This document shows, in pieces, positions 7,590 to 15,980 of a stretch of 34,147 bases of DNA; positions within the stretch are counted from its first letter, which is position 1; each line of letters opens with the position of its first letter. A model generated the notes under the pieces. That model had not been told where the DNA came from, made no database searches, and worked only from the letters and a program-made list of their open reading frames with translations. Position numbers and translations under genes: made by a program. Source of the stretch: an uncultured Eisenbergiella sp. (GTDB lineage: Bacteria; Bacillota; Clostridia; Lachnospirales; Lachnospiraceae). Location of the stretch: NCBI GenBank assembly GCA_947626995.1, contig CANQUI010000025.1:1-34147 (forward strand), read 5' to 3'.

Positions 7590-8915
7590 TTAAAGATTCT
7601 CCATTCCCTTGTATTTTTCCCGGATCATTTCCACGCGCTTTTTATCCTCCCGCAAAAGCCCGAATCCCATAAACCGGCAGAGATGATCGTTTTTTAAAAT
7701 GCAGTAACACATCCGTTTCCAGCTGGGAACGTCCCTGGTGGTTTTAATGTCGTCCGTGTCGTCCGGAATATCCTGCAGAAAAATGACCCTGGATTTTTTA
7801 TCCAGCGTATAATTGGATACGCCGTTGCGCGCGATCTGATACCCCTTTTCCTCCAGCTCCCGTATGGTCTCTTCGGACAGGCCGCCTCCCGTGTTGTGCC
7901 AGAAGTCCATGGAGGTCTGAAATTTTTTAAGATAACTGTCCCGCAGCCGAACGGGTAGTGTATCCAGAAGGAACATGGTATAGGACTTCCAGGTATGCCC
8001 TTCCGGCAGCGTGATATTGCGATATCCCATAGCCTTTGTTTTGGCGTAGATCGAAGTAAAATTCGCCCCCTGCACCCGCCCCACCAGCTTGGTCCAGGTC
8101 TGGGGTTCCAAAACCCGGTACAGATTCAGCGCCTCCTTTGCGTAATCGTTAAACGGAGAGGCCACCCGCATCTGAGAAGGCTTTAAGCCCGCCTTCTGAT
8201 ACAGATCGTACAGCTTGTTGTAAGGATAATGAAATTTGGCATAGGCCGTCCAGACGTCGGAGGTGGACCAGTCGTACATCGGCGAAGCGGTATATACGCC
8301 CTTAAACTGCTCCGAAATCCAGCACTGTCCCTCATACGCGTATTTCTTATTTAAAAATCCGTTGTAGCGCGTCAGCGATTCGTCCGCCCGCATCCCCAGA
8401 AGGCAGATGGTTTTGCGGTTCGCATGGATCTGACGGTACCAGCGGCCGAACTGTTTGGCCAAATCCTCCTGCAGCATCTTATATTTATAAAGTGTAAACG
8501 GATTTTTGTTCAGGTTTATGACGTAGGGCTTTTGGGGCATTTCCCGTACCCAGATCTCCTTCTTCTTGTCGTCCCAGGGATACCAGTACATTTGATAATT
8601 GCTCATGGCGGTGCGCACGGCCATGGGCAGACAGACCCAAAATGGCTCGATCCGGGGCAGATACATTTCAAAAATCTTCTCCACATACTCCGTGGTGAGC
8701 TCATACTGGGCCTCAAAATCCTGATGAAAGACGCCGATCCTCTTCCGGATCTTGTTGCGCTGCATATAATCCATGATCAGGTGCAGCAAAAGCCCGCTGT
8801 CTTTTCCGCCGCTGAACGAAACATAGATATTGTCGAATTCTCTGAAAATAAAGTCAAACCGGTTCTGCAGCGCCTCGTATACATTGATATCCAGATACTT
8901 TTTCTCCAGCTTCAT
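7590..8915 (-). CDS. ibrA: IbrA-like PP-loop ATPase (PAPS reductase-like, DUF3440)
   Basis: A 441-residue PP-loop protein. The ATP-pyrophosphatase motif SGGKDS is at residues 35-40, followed by LLGMRADESLTRY, the equivalent of the GIRADES segment of PAPS reductase-like enzymes. The C-terminal half (from about 250: LKPSQMRVASPFNDYAKEAL) fits DUF3440. It lacks the C-terminal ECG(L)H redox cysteine motif of true PAPS reductases, so it should adenylate or bind a nucleotide rather than reduce PAPS. It precedes and is coupled to ibrB. The pair is also seen on phages and genomic islands. GAAGGAC lies before the ATG. The dnd phosphorothioation enzyme DndC is a distant PP-loop relative, but no other dnd gene is here. 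Confidence 0.85.
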   Translation of the reverse strand: MKLEKKYLDINVYEALQNRFDFIFREFDNIYVSFSGGKDSGLLLHLIMDYMQRNKIRKRIGVFHQDFEAQYELTTEYVEKIFEMYLPRIEPFWVCLPMAVRTAMSNYQMYWYPWDDKKKEIWVREMPQKPYVINLNKNPFTLYKYKMLQEDLAKQFGRWYRQIHANRKTICLLGMRADESLTRYNGFLNKKYAYEGQCWISEQFKGVYTASPMYDWSTSDVWTAYAKFHYPYNKLYDLYQKAGLKPSQMRVASPFNDYAKEALNLYRVLEPQTWTKLVGRVQGANFTSIYAKTKAMGYRNITLPEGHTWKSYTMFLLDTLPVRLRDSYLKKFQTSMDFWHNTGGGLSEETIRELEEKGYQIARNGVSNYTLDKKSRVIFLQDIPDDTDDIKTTRDVPSWKRMCYCILKNDHLCRFMGFGLLREDKKRVEMIREKYKGMENL

Positions 8916-8948
8916 AATGTCCTTCGTTTCCTATTTCCATTTTTTTCT

Positions 8949-8976
8949 ATCTTACTATTTTGTGGGCAAAAGTCAA
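8949..8976 (-). promoter_or_regulatory. Promoter of ibrAB
   Basis: TTGACT (8971-8976) with TAAGAT (8949-8954) at 16-base spacing, inside an AT-rich gap between the Mrp operon terminator and ibrA. Confidence 0.6.
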
Positions 8977-9008
8977 CATTTATTTGTAAAATTTTGTAGA
9001 AAAAGCAC

Positions 9009-9037
9009 AAAAAAAGGCACCCGCATCAGCGGATGCC
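9009..9037 (-). terminator. Terminator of the trmB-mrp operon
   Basis: On the minus strand GGCATCCGC, a four-base loop and GCGGGTGCC (one G-T pair) are followed by seven T. It lies 21 bases past the last antiporter gene and ends the 10-kb operon. Confidence 0.88.
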
Positions 9038-9057
9038 CTTCCGAAAAAGGAAAATAC

Positions 9058-11133
9058 TTACGAGATCAGCAGATACAGCAGCGTCAGGATCAGGCCGATG
9101 CAGGCCATAAACAGACCGAAGGAAAGACTTCTGCCGATGATCATGCCGCTTTCGGAAAGATTTTCATAAAGCACGGCGAACCGGTGTTTATAATCCGTTT
9201 TCCGATGGAAAATCTTTCCCGCGTCATCCACCGCAGTCCCCAGCGTATCGGTGAGCCAGTTCCCTTCGCTGCGTTCGTGGGGAATCGGGCTGTCCCGGTA
9301 AACGGTTCGGCGCAGCAGCACGATGATCCCGTCTGTCAGCCGGTCCAAAACCCGCGCTGCGCTCCCGGCGATCAGGGGCAGCAGCGTACACAGTACCGGA
9401 CGGTACAAAAGCTCCTCCAGATCCAGCCAGGCCGGCCAGCGGTCCGCGTAGACCCGTCTTTCCCCTTCCTTTTTCATCAGCAGCGTCCTTACAACGCCAA
9501 AGTAGAGAAACAGGCCGATGCCCACGGAAATGAGAATCCCCTCCAGATTGGCGAAGGAATAATAAAAGATCTGTTCCTCCACGCCGCTGCTGCCTAAAAA
9601 GCCCTCGCCGAACATGGCGAGACGGTCCATGATCAAATGCGGGAACAGGCCCAGCAGGAGAATGGGAAGGGCGGACGCCGCCAGCGCTGCCCTGCTTTTG
9701 CGGGTCAGAAAATGCGTTCCCATTTCGTCATATTCCTTTTGCCGCTGCGCGTCGGGATTTTTTTCCACGCAAAGCGCCACATAGAGTTTAAGCATATAGG
9801 CCACCGTAAACCCGCCGCCAATCAGAAAGATCCATTCCACCGCGCCCGCCTGAGATTCCGCGATGGCTTCATGGAGCAGGGTCTTGCTGATGTAACCGGA
9901 AAACGGAGGGATGCCGCAAATTCCCAGCGCGCCCGTCAGAAATACCGCCTGAAAGAACGGGTTTTTCCTGCCAAACCCCCGCAGCTCGTTCAGATTCAGC
10001 CTGTGCGTCTTTTCAAAGACCGCGCCGGCGGCCAGAAAAAGCGTCAGTTTAAAGAGCGAATGGTTGACCATGTGCAGCAGCGTGCCTCTGGCGGCGATCC
10101 CGTTTTTTGTCCCCAATAGGACCATCATGCCGATCCCCACCAAAATGAAGCCGATCTGGGAGATGGAAGAACAGGCCAGCGTCCGTTTCAGATCCACGGA
10201 AAACAGCGCCAGCACGGCGCCCAGCAGCAGGGTGGCGATTCCGATCAGCAGCAGAAAATTCCCCCATCCCCTATCGTATAACAGCAGGGAGGACGTCACC
10301 GCGATCACACCGAACAGCCCGGCCTTGGACAAAACGCCGGACAACAGCGCGGACGCCGGTGCCGGAGACGCCTGATAAGCTCTGGGAAGCCAGATGTGCA
10401 GCGGGAACGCTCCCGCCTTGGCGCCAAATCCGAACAACAGACAACCGCCGGCCAAATAGAGCCGCGTCCGGGAGACCGCGCAGCCGTCGGAAACGGACAG
10501 GGGCAGCGCGTTGGCCGCCCGGAGCAAAACCACTCTCCGGCTCAGCTCGCTGATATTGAGTGTGCCGAACATATCGTACAGAAGGAACAGTCCCATCAGC
10601 ATCACAAGGCCGCCGATCACGGCCACCGCCAGGTACGTGCTGCCCGCCCGCAGCGCTGCCTTTGTCTCGTCATGCGCCACCCATACGTAGGAGGTAAAGG
10701 ACATCACTTCAAAGAAGAGAAAGACCGTATACAGGTCGGCGGATAAAAACACGCCCACCGTAGCCCCCAGCGTGACCAGCCAGAAAAAGGAAAACCGGTT
10801 CTGGTGTTTTCCCCCTTCAAAATATTCCCGCATAAACAGCGTGGCGATCAGCCACAAAAAGGCGGTGATCAGGCAATACAGACAACGGAATCCGTCCAGG
10901 CACAGGTGGAGCCCCAGCCCAAAACCCGGACACGCCGCGTGCATCTGGCGAAATCCGCCGGCGCGCAGGGCAAAGAAGGTCAGCGTCAGCAAAAGGAATC
11001 CCACAAATTCCAGGATCACCGTCAGCTCCGTCGTCAGGATCCTTCCCTTTTCCTCCTTTTTTCCGGTCAGGTAACTCACAAAAGCGCCGGCGAAAGGAAG
11101 GAGCAGCAGTAAAAATAAGACATATCGTTCCAT
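9058..11133 (-). CDS. NuoL/MrpA-N-like proton-translocating antiporter subunit
   Basis: A 691-residue polytopic membrane protein of the NuoL/MrpA/HyfB family. Key channel residues are present: Glu142 in the TM5 motif FFEVMSFTSY, Lys239 in the broken TM7 helix GAKAGAFPLHIWLP, Lys270 in SGVLSKAG, and a late lysine in GYISKTLLHEA. After the 14-helix core (to about residue 540) there is an extra region with a hydrophilic stretch (SPIPHERSEGN) and a last membrane helix near 668-690, similar in length to NuoL or HyfB. It is the last and longest gene of the operon, two bases after its predecessor. It probably fills the MrpA N-terminal role, because the MrpA C-terminal parts are separate genes here. 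Confidence 0.87.
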   Translation of the reverse strand: MERYVLFLLLLLPFAGAFVSYLTGKKEEKGRILTTELTVILEFVGFLLLTLTFFALRAGGFRQMHAACPGFGLGLHLCLDGFRCLYCLITAFLWLIATLFMREYFEGGKHQNRFSFFWLVTLGATVGVFLSADLYTVFLFFEVMSFTSYVWVAHDETKAALRAGSTYLAVAVIGGLVMLMGLFLLYDMFGTLNISELSRRVVLLRAANALPLSVSDGCAVSRTRLYLAGGCLLFGFGAKAGAFPLHIWLPRAYQASPAPASALLSGVLSKAGLFGVIAVTSSLLLYDRGWGNFLLLIGIATLLLGAVLALFSVDLKRTLACSSISQIGFILVGIGMMVLLGTKNGIAARGTLLHMVNHSLFKLTLFLAAGAVFEKTHRLNLNELRGFGRKNPFFQAVFLTGALGICGIPPFSGYISKTLLHEAIAESQAGAVEWIFLIGGGFTVAYMLKLYVALCVEKNPDAQRQKEYDEMGTHFLTRKSRAALAASALPILLLGLFPHLIMDRLAMFGEGFLGSSGVEEQIFYYSFANLEGILISVGIGLFLYFGVVRTLLMKKEGERRVYADRWPAWLDLEELLYRPVLCTLLPLIAGSAARVLDRLTDGIIVLLRRTVYRDSPIPHERSEGNWLTDTLGTAVDDAGKIFHRKTDYKHRFAVLYENLSESGMIIGRSLSFGLFMACIGLILTLLYLLIS

Positions 11134-11135
11134 AC

Positions 11136-12605
11136 TCAGTACCCTCCGTTGGAAACGTTCGTCAGAAACGAAACGAGTCCGTTTGAGAAAAGACCCATCA
11201 GCACCAGGAACAGGGCAAACAAAAACAGCGGCAAAAGCATCATCCAGCCAGGATCCTGATATCCGATGTCCGCCTCCTCTTTTGGCGCTTTTCCAAAAGC
11301 CCGGACCACGATGGTCAGCATATAAATCGCCGTCAGCAGGGCGGAAAGCAAAAGAGCGGCAATGCCTGCATAGGCCATGGGATTTTCACTCATGACCGCC
11401 GCGTTGGCCAGATACCATTTGCTGATAAAGCCGCACAGCCCCGGCACCCCCATCAGCGCCAGCGACGACAGGGTAAAAATGCCAAATACCGCCGGCATCC
11501 TTCTGCCCAGACCGTCCAGTTCATGCACGTACTCTTTTCCCGTCTGGCAGATGACCGCACCCGCGCAGAAGAAGGAACAGATTTTCATTACCGCGTGAAA
11601 GACCATGTGCAGCAGCGCCCCCAAGAGCCCCAGCGGCGTCATGATCGTCACGCCAAAAAGGATATAGGAGAGGTTGCTGATGGTGGAATAGGCCAGACGG
11701 CGCTTGAAATGCGTTTCCTTTACCGCCCGGCTGCAGCCGTAGACAATGGTAAAGATCGTCACCGCCATGACCACGTTCTGCGCCCAGCTGCCCGCCAGAA
11801 ATTCCGTGCCGAAGCTGTAATAGGTCAGCCGGATGATGGCGAACGCCCCGGCCTTTACCACCGCCACCGCATGCAGCAGCGCCGTCACCGGCGTAGGGGC
11901 CACGCCCGCCTGCGGCAGCCAGGAGTTAAACGGGCAGACGGCCGCTTTGACGCCGAATCCGAAAAAGGCCAGCACATAGACGAACAAAAGCGTATTGCCG
12001 TTTTGGGATATGGCCTCCGGATCCAGCACGCCGCCATAGGTGAAATTCAGCGTCGTGCCGTAAATCATCAGAAAAACAAGACCGATAAAGGCAAACGCCG
12101 CGCCGCCCAGGGAATAATACAGATATTTTCTGGACGCCAGAACCGCCTCCCTCGTCAGCGTATGCAGCACCAGCGGCACCGTAACCAAAGTCAGCAGTTC
12201 GTAAAAGAAGTACATGGTCAGCATATCCTCCGCAAAGGAAATGCCCAGGGTCACGCCGTAGGTCACCGTAAAGAATGTGAAGAAAAACTTTTCACGCCCT
12301 TCCTTTTTCATATATTCGAAGGCATAGAGGGTCGCCAGCGGCCAAAGGACGCTGATCAGGCCCGAAAAAACCATCCCGCAGCCGTCCAGCCGCAGAGAAA
12401 GCGTAAGATTATTGACAAACTTCACCACCGGAAACGCTTCCGTCGGCCGTTTGAGCAAAATACTCCACACCAGCAGACTGGTCGCCATCACCACCGTCTC
12501 CAGATAGACCATCAAGGAAAGCCGTCTCCGAAACGGGAGGACCAGAACCAGGACGCCGCCCAGGATGGGGAGCAAAACCGCAAGCAACATCATCACAGGA
12601 TTCAT
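11136..12605 (-). CDS. MrpD-like antiporter subunit (copy 3)
   Basis: A 489-residue membrane protein of the NuoN/MrpD family. Conserved channel residues are Glu136 (TM5, FFYELLTLVTVP), Lys220 (TM7, GFGVKAAVCPFNSWLP), Lys251 (AVVKAGAF) and the lysine in CGFISKWYLANAA. I place the start at the ATG at 12605, where GGAGGCGGTGACAGT precedes it and the sequence begins MNPVMMLLAVLLPILGG. The open frame extends 101 codons further upstream, but that part overlaps the preceding antiporter gene and encodes a non-membrane Cys/Gly-rich sequence, so it is rejected. Closest in type to the following upstream neighbour, suggesting duplication. Confidence 0.88.
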   Translation of the reverse strand: MNPVMMLLAVLLPILGGVLVLVLPFRRRLSLMVYLETVVMATSLLVWSILLKRPTEAFPVVKFVNNLTLSLRLDGCGMVFSGLISVLWPLATLYAFEYMKKEGREKFFFTFFTVTYGVTLGISFAEDMLTMYFFYELLTLVTVPLVLHTLTREAVLASRKYLYYSLGGAAFAFIGLVFLMIYGTTLNFTYGGVLDPEAISQNGNTLLFVYVLAFFGFGVKAAVCPFNSWLPQAGVAPTPVTALLHAVAVVKAGAFAIIRLTYYSFGTEFLAGSWAQNVVMAVTIFTIVYGCSRAVKETHFKRRLAYSTISNLSYILFGVTIMTPLGLLGALLHMVFHAVMKICSFFCAGAVICQTGKEYVHELDGLGRRMPAVFGIFTLSSLALMGVPGLCGFISKWYLANAAVMSENPMAYAGIAALLLSALLTAIYMLTIVVRAFGKAPKEEADIGYQDPGWMMLLPLFLFALFLVLMGLFSNGLVSFLTNVSNGGY

Positions 12606-12619
12606 ACTGTCACCGCCTC

Positions 12620-14098
12620 CTATATCAGCTGACCGGCAATCGCCGAAAATTTCTGAATCAGTCCGCCCGGGAACAGCCCTGCAAGCAGGGAAAACGCCGC
12701 CAGAAGAAGTAAAACCGCAAGCATCCCCCTGGGCGCCTCTTTTCCTTCCCGCTGTTTTTCCAAAAACGTATCCCCGGGGAAAAATCCCCGGATTGTGACA
12801 GGCAGCAGATAGCCCGCCGTCAGCAGCGCACTCACAAGCAGCACCACCGGACCCAGCCAGGCAAACACCGGAAGCTTCGTATGCAGCGCGCCGATACAAA
12901 GATTCCATTTACTCAAAAAGCCCGCGGTGGGCGGAATCCCGATCAAAGACAGGGAACCGATCGTATAGCACCAGAGCGTGACCGGCATCCGTTTTCCGAT
13001 TCCGGTCAGCTCGCCGATCCTGCCTTTTCCGGTTTGCGTAAGAATCGCCCCGGCGCACAAAAACAGGCCGGCTTTGATAAAGGCGTGAAACGCCGTGTGC
13101 AGCAGCGCGCCCGTCAGTCCCGTCGCATCCAGCAAAAACAGGCCAAACAGGATGTAGGAGACCTGACTCACCGTGGAATAGGCCAGTCTTTTTTTCAGTC
13201 CCTCCTCCAGATAAGCCAGCATGGATCCCATAAATACCGTGACCAGGCTAAGAAGGAGCATCGTGGTCTGCACCCAGGTCCCCCGCAGGAAATCCGCCCC
13301 GAAGATATAAAACACGACCCGGATCATTCCCAGGACGCCGGCCTTTACGATGAGGCCGGACAAAACGGCGGAAGCCGGCGCCGGCGCCACCGGATGCGCC
13401 ACCGGCAGCCAGCTGTGAAACGGGAACATCCCCGCCTTTACGGAAAAACCGAGCAGCATGGAAAACGCGGCGATCAGCAGCAGGGATTCGTTCCCCGACA
13501 CCAGACTGACGTCCAGAACTCCCCGCGGCGTAAAGGTGAGGGTATTGCTGAAACGATAGACAAAATACAGGCCAAACAGCACCATATAGGCGCCCCCGAG
13601 AGAAAAGAACAGGTATTTTAAGCCCGCCATGATCGCCTCCCGGGTCCCTTCGTGCATCACCAGCGGCAGCGTCAGCAGCGTCAGCATTTCATAGAACAGG
13701 TAAAACGTGATCAGGTTGCCCGACAGCGACAGCGCGTTCATGACGCCGTAGCCGATCAGATAAAATCCGAAAAACCTTTTGTTGTTCTCGTATTGCTTCA
13801 GATAGGAAAAGGAGAAAAACCCGGCCAGCACCCAAACCAGGCCGACCACGGCCAAAAACAGCCTTCCCATATCGTCCAGCCGAAAATATACCGGAAGCCT
13901 GTCGGTCAGATGAAACAGGGTAAAAGAAACATCCGGCCCGGGCAAAAGCCATACCGCAAACAGAGCGCCCAGCAAAAGCGCGCACCCCGTATATCCGCAC
14001 AGCACGCCTCTTTTGACAGACTTTCTGATACAAAACATCCCTGCGCCCGAAAGAATCGGGAGCAAAACAGGAAAGAGCAAAACCATCGAATCCTTCAT
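12620..14098 (-). CDS. MrpD-like antiporter subunit (copy 2)
   Basis: A 492-residue membrane protein of the NuoN/MrpD family. Glu137 (FYLFYEMLTLLTLP), Lys221 (GFSVKAGMFPFHSWLP), Lys252 (LIVKAGVLG) and the lysine of GFLSKWNLC are intact, so proton translocation looks possible. The start is the ATG at 14098, with AGAGGTG six bases upstream; an in-frame GTG two codons earlier is too close to that site. It ends 14 bases before the next antiporter gene. Its motifs FYE(L/M)LTL, SLGGA and ISKW/LSKW match copy 3 more closely than copy 1. Confidence 0.88.
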   Translation of the reverse strand: MKDSMVLLFPVLLPILSGAGMFCIRKSVKRGVLCGYTGCALLLGALFAVWLLPGPDVSFTLFHLTDRLPVYFRLDDMGRLFLAVVGLVWVLAGFFSFSYLKQYENNKRFFGFYLIGYGVMNALSLSGNLITFYLFYEMLTLLTLPLVMHEGTREAIMAGLKYLFFSLGGAYMVLFGLYFVYRFSNTLTFTPRGVLDVSLVSGNESLLLIAAFSMLLGFSVKAGMFPFHSWLPVAHPVAPAPASAVLSGLIVKAGVLGMIRVVFYIFGADFLRGTWVQTTMLLLSLVTVFMGSMLAYLEEGLKKRLAYSTVSQVSYILFGLFLLDATGLTGALLHTAFHAFIKAGLFLCAGAILTQTGKGRIGELTGIGKRMPVTLWCYTIGSLSLIGIPPTAGFLSKWNLCIGALHTKLPVFAWLGPVVLLVSALLTAGYLLPVTIRGFFPGDTFLEKQREGKEAPRGMLAVLLLLAAFSLLAGLFPGGLIQKFSAIAGQLI

Positions 14099-14109
14099 CG
14101 TCACACCTC

Positions 14110-15603
14110 TTATCCGAACATGGAAAGGCCCGTCCTGATCCAGTTCTGAATGGGCAGGGAGAACATCCCCAGGGCCACGTTCAACACAATAAAGCAGACC
14201 AGCGTCGCCGCGTACAGTTTTTCATCCCTGACGGTGATCGTTTCAAAATCCGGCCTTTTTTCCGGCACATAAATGCGAATGACCGTTTTCATAAAGTAAA
14301 TCGCATTGAGTATCGTGGAAAGGGCCAGCACAATCAGCGCGGGAAACATTTTGATGGAATGGCCAAAAGACGCCTCCATGAACAAAAGCTTGCTGACAAA
14401 GCCGGAGAACATCGGAACGCCCACCATGGAAAGGCTTCCCACGGTGAAGGCCACGCCCGCCAGCTTATTGCGGTATCCGGCCCCCGTCAGGTCGATAAAT
14501 TTCCGGCTGCCGCCGGACACGTCCGTCAGGCCGATGGCCGAAACAAACAGCAGCGATTTGGTGGCCGCATGTGAAAGAATATGGTAAACGCTGGCCGCAA
14601 TGCCGGCCTGCGTGCCCAGTCCGAATCCCATATAGATATAGCCGATCTGCGCCACGCTGGAAAAGGCGATCATCCGGCGGATATCGTTTTCCCGGATGGC
14701 GCTCACCGATCCGAACACCATTCCCATCAGCCCAAAGACGAACAATACGTGGATCACCTTGCTCTCCCGGATGATGTCAAAGCCGATGACCCGGTAAAAG
14801 ATCTTAATCAGCAGGAAGATATATCCTTTGGACACCAGACTGGAGAGCATGGCGGCGGAAGAAACCGTGGAATATCCGTATGCGTCCGGCAGCCAGGTGT
14901 GAAACGGAAACAGCGCGCTCTTAATGGCAAGCCCGGCGCTGATCAGGCCGATGGTGGTCATCAGCGGCACCGTGTAGGTCCCCTGCGCGATCAGCTCCGC
15001 CACGCTTTCCTTTATGTTGGACATTAACAGATGACCCGTAAGATCATACAGCGTACAAAGACCCAGAAGAAAAAGGCCGGATCCCAAAAGGCTCATGATC
15101 ATATAACGGACCGCCGCTTCGATGGTACGCCCGTTCTGCCGGATCATAATCAGCCCGCAGGCCGCGATGGTGTTGATTTCCACAAATACGTACGCGGTGA
15201 ACAGGTCATTGGTATACACCAGCGCCAGCAGGGAGCTGAGCAAAAGATCCACCAGGATATAATACAGATTGTGTTTGCTGTATTCCACCTCTCCCAACAG
15301 CTTCTTTTCTCCGCCCAGCATGGAAAGCAGCATGATGATGCAGAAAAACAGGGCCATTCCCGCTTCCAGCGTCCCCGCCCGAATCTCGTTGCCCCAGGGC
15401 GCCGGAAAGTGCCCCATCCAATAGACGAAGGGTTCTCCCGTCTTGGTCAGGTACCCAAGCAGGCACGCGGACATCGCGCCCACCGTAACGATCAGACAGG
15501 TGTTGACCCATTTGGCGGCTCTGGCGGGCAGCACGGAGCTGATAATCCCAGAAAACATGGAGAGAATGATGGAAAAGAACGGAAAGTTCTGTACAAAATC
15601 CAT
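14110..15603 (-). CDS. mnhD: MrpD-like antiporter subunit (copy 1)
   Basis: A 497-residue membrane protein of the MrpD/NuoN family and the one lying next to the MrpC gene, the standard place for mrpD. Channel residues are Glu142 (YVFVEINTIAACG), Lys228 (GLAIKSALFPFHTWLPDAYG), Lys259 (SLVSKGYIF) and the lysine in GFVSKLLFMEAS. The PFHTWLPDAY segment is typical. Its ATG overlaps the MrpC stop by one base (TAATG), giving translational coupling. It is more distant from copies 2 and 3 than they are from each other. Confidence 0.88.
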   Translation of the reverse strand: MDFVQNFPFFSIILSMFSGIISSVLPARAAKWVNTCLIVTVGAMSACLLGYLTKTGEPFVYWMGHFPAPWGNEIRAGTLEAGMALFFCIIMLLSMLGGEKKLLGEVEYSKHNLYYILVDLLLSSLLALVYTNDLFTAYVFVEINTIAACGLIMIRQNGRTIEAAVRYMIMSLLGSGLFLLGLCTLYDLTGHLLMSNIKESVAELIAQGTYTVPLMTTIGLISAGLAIKSALFPFHTWLPDAYGYSTVSSAAMLSSLVSKGYIFLLIKIFYRVIGFDIIRESKVIHVLFVFGLMGMVFGSVSAIRENDIRRMIAFSSVAQIGYIYMGFGLGTQAGIAASVYHILSHAATKSLLFVSAIGLTDVSGGSRKFIDLTGAGYRNKLAGVAFTVGSLSMVGVPMFSGFVSKLLFMEASFGHSIKMFPALIVLALSTILNAIYFMKTVIRIYVPEKRPDFETITVRDEKLYAATLVCFIVLNVALGMFSLPIQNWIRTGLSMFG

Positions 15604-15980
15604 TATAATCCCTCCTTTTTCAGACGCAGGGAGATTTCATCCAGATCCAGCGTATGATATCTGCGATACAGGCGCATGGTCAGAGAAAGCATGATCGCCG
15701 TAACGGAAACCGATACCACGATCCCCGTCAGCACCAGGCCGCTGGGGACGGGATTGATATAGGCCGCCGCATCCTGTACGCCGTTTGTTACAATGGGCGC
15801 CGCCCGGCCCGCAATATAGCCTTTTTCCGCCAGATACAGATAGACCGCCGTGTCCATGATATTCAGGCCGATGATCTTTTTGATCAGGTTCTTTTGCAGC
15901 AAAAGATTGGAAAATCCGATCCCGAACAAAATGATCGCCACCGCTTCTCCATAATTCGTAAACAGATTCGGTCCCAACAT
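15603..15980 (-). CDS. mnhC: MrpC/NuoK-like antiporter subunit
   Basis: A 125-residue protein with three membrane helices, of the MrpC/NuoK type. It has the usual IGFSNLLLQKNLIKKIIGLNIM segment (first loop, second helix) and a GLVLTGIVVSVSVTAIMLSLTMRLY third helix with the small-residue pattern of the family, then a short cytoplasmic tail. Start is one base from the end of the MrpB fusion gene upstream. In Mrp complexes MrpC sits between MrpA and MrpD and helps form the lateral ion path. Confidence 0.88.
   Translation of the reverse strand: MLGPNLFTNYGEAVAIILFGIGFSNLLLQKNLIKKIIGLNIMDTAVYLYLAEKGYIAGRAAPIVTNGVQDAAAYINPVPSGLVLTGIVVSVSVTAIMLSLTMRLYRRYHTLDLDEISLRLKKEGL

Noticed and set aside
7590-8915. 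DNA phosphorothioation (dnd) system
   Set aside because: The PP-loop protein matches DUF3440/IbrA better than DndC, and no dndB, dndD or dndE is present.
11523-12632. Long plus-strand open frame opposite the antiporter genes
   Set aside because: Gln/His/Arg-rich composition typical of the antisense of GC-rich membrane protein genes; no ribosome site or domain.
12606-12908. A 101-codon N-terminal extension of the third MrpD-like subunit
   Set aside because: It overlaps the upstream antiporter gene in another frame, is Cys/Gly rich and not membrane-like, and a clear ribosome site precedes the internal ATG at 12605.
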